Of a stretch of DNA of 36,269 nt, positions 35,654-36,269 are shown in pieces. The position numbers were made by a program, and so were the translations under genes. The notes below the pieces were generated by a model. It had not been told where the DNA came from. It did not search any database and was given only the letters and a program-made list of their open reading frames with translations. This stretch comes from a virus: positions 1 to 36,269 of IMG/VR virus record IMGVR_UViG_3300045125_000075. One strand, written 5' to 3'. Every line of letters begins with the position of its first letter. Within the stretch, counting starts at the first letter, position 1.

Positions 35654-35963
35654 GCCGCGCCCCCTTCTTTTTCAGACCACCCACAAGGTTGCTCATAGCA
35701 ATCCAAGTTGTGACGGGACAGGCACTGCGGGCAGCGTGGCTCCGGCACGGGCCCCGCGTAGATCCACGCGCCATCCACCTGTTGCGCCTGCAACCAGCAG
35801 GGAAATGGGAAACGCTCAGCATGCAGACCACGCCCCAGCTTCACCAGCACGATCTGCCCGGTGCGCACCACGCGCGCAAACACCGCCTTCCGACCATACG
35901 GGCGCACCGCCTCAACCGCGCCCCTTCTTTTTTGGGGCGGGGTCCGGCGTGAAGCCGAGCCAT
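35650..35963 (-). CDS. Zinc-ribbon-like small early protein, frameshifted (~103 aa)
   Basis: Probable start ATG 35963 (MARLHAGPRPKKEGA), with a frame change near 35910 into RPYGRKAVFARVVRTGQIVL VKLGRG. The C-terminal PRCPQCLSRHNLDCYEQPCG has a CxxC plus two more cysteines, suggesting a metal-binding ribbon. Two purine-tract repeats lie inside it, one at each end. Stop overlaps the next gene's ATG. Confidence 0.5.
35656..35672 (-). repeat. Dispersed purine-tract repeat, copy 4
   Basis: Minus strand reads five A, GAA, five G, CGCG; encodes EKEGGAA at the gene's end. Confidence 0.5.
35917..35933 (-). repeat. Dispersed purine-tract repeat, copy 5
   Basis: Minus strand reads six A, GAA, four G, CGCG; encodes PKKEGAR at the gene's start. 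Confidence 0.5.
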
Positions 35964-35995
35964 TGCGGAAATTTTCTGCGACACCTAATCCGATC

Positions 35996-36269
35996 CTATT
36001 GGCAGCGCGCGCGCGCGCGCCCGACCCTCCCCCCATCGCTTTCAGCGCCGGCCACGCGGCCCAGCCCAGCCTGACCGGCATCCAGATCGGCCCACGCGTG
36101 GCATGGAGTGTGACACGGTGCGGCACCTCCCTCGTATGAGGTCGCAATAAACAGCAGATTGCACATCCGCTGCACCGTGACACGCAGCCCCGCGCACCTG
36201 GTCACCGGCACCGCCCTGGGCGATCCCGGCGAGCGCCGCCGCCGCGGCCGCCATTGCGAAACTTCGCCC
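35996..36269 (-). CDS. Cys/Ala-rich small phage protein (3' part; runs in from the right edge)
   Basis: The second copy of the gene that starts at 360. Reading inward it gives ALAGIAQGGAGDQVRGAACH, then in another frame ATSYEGGAAPCHTPCHAWAD and LDAGQAGLGRVAGAESDGGR, ending at TAG 35996 after a (GC)7 microsatellite. Compared with the left copy it differs at several bases and indels, which change the frame in different places. Together the two copies allow the gene to be reconstructed; neither alone is reliable. Confidence 0.5.
   Translation of the reverse strand, partial: GEVSQWRPRRRRSPGSPRAVPVTRCAGLRVTVQRMCNLLFIATSYEGGAAPCHTPCHAWADLDAGQAGLGRVAGAESDGGRVGRARARCQ
36007..36269. repeat. Terminal direct repeat, right copy
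   Basis: Matches positions 1-266 in the same orientation. The GC dinucleotide run is one unit longer here. Differences include a CCC/CGC change, an ATC/ACC change, and GCCACAT versus TCGCAAT. Confidence 0.85.

Noticed and set aside
36005-36018. GC dinucleotide run as a Z-DNA or replication element
   Set aside because: Lies in the junction repeat within a coding frame and differs by one unit between copies; best seen as an assembly-prone microsatellite.

Overview
This window is best read as the essentially complete genome of a temperate, podovirus-like dsDNA phage, recovered as a circular or terminally redundant molecule. The first ~266 bases recur imperfectly as the last ~263, so the unit length is about 36.0 kb. 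The sequence is GC-rich. Several proteins (duplicated Ig/FnIII-like modules around a cadherin-like beta-sandwich, a SU10-type capsid protein) fit a host in or near Verrucomicrobiota, but that is inference. Most long genes are broken by single-base indels while the protein continues in another frame. Combined with the ~95% match between the two terminal copies and one homopolymer miscount inside a tandem repeat, this suggests uncorrected sequencing error more than gene decay. Gene boundaries below are therefore given as whole loci across frameshifts.

Layout. On the minus strand, from the right end and running across the circle junction: small early genes (0-1.4 kb and 34.9-36.3 kb), a YdaU-like replication protein, DnaB-type helicase, ParB-like protein, a protein with sixteen 63-bp repeats, an SSB-like protein, terminase, portal, scaffold, major capsid, connector and neck proteins, fibre/lectin proteins, a lysis cassette (membrane HTH protein, holin, small membrane protein, amidase, metzincin-like protease), a multidomain tail protein, tail proteins, a ~5-kb internal/ejection protein, and an exported protein next to attP. 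attP carries the 3' part of a tRNA-Leu(UAA) gene and lies just upstream of a tyrosine integrase.

On the plus strand (1.5-4.3 kb) is a compact accessory block divergent from the early genes. Four small genes follow one another, three of the junctions being imperfect hairpins with complementary 7-base ends (GCCGAAC/GTTCGGC type) and extrahelical bases, which is the architecture of integron attC sites. Each upstream ORF stops inside the hairpin, and each downstream ORF starts at or a few bases after its 3' core. Immediately after lies an ORF holding only the N-terminal SAM-like domain of an IntI/XerC-type recombinase. I read this as a small integron-cassette (CALIN-like) array captured by a temperate phage; it is the most interesting part of the window, although the polarity of the extrahelical bases is opposite to classical attC sites.

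Working model: YdaU-like protein, DnaB and SSB replicate the genome; terminase, portal, scaffold and MCP build and fill the head; connectors, fibres and the giant internal protein deliver DNA; amidase, holin and membrane proteins lyse the cell; the integrase inserts the genome into a tRNA-Leu gene; the cassette block and the exported protein are cargo.
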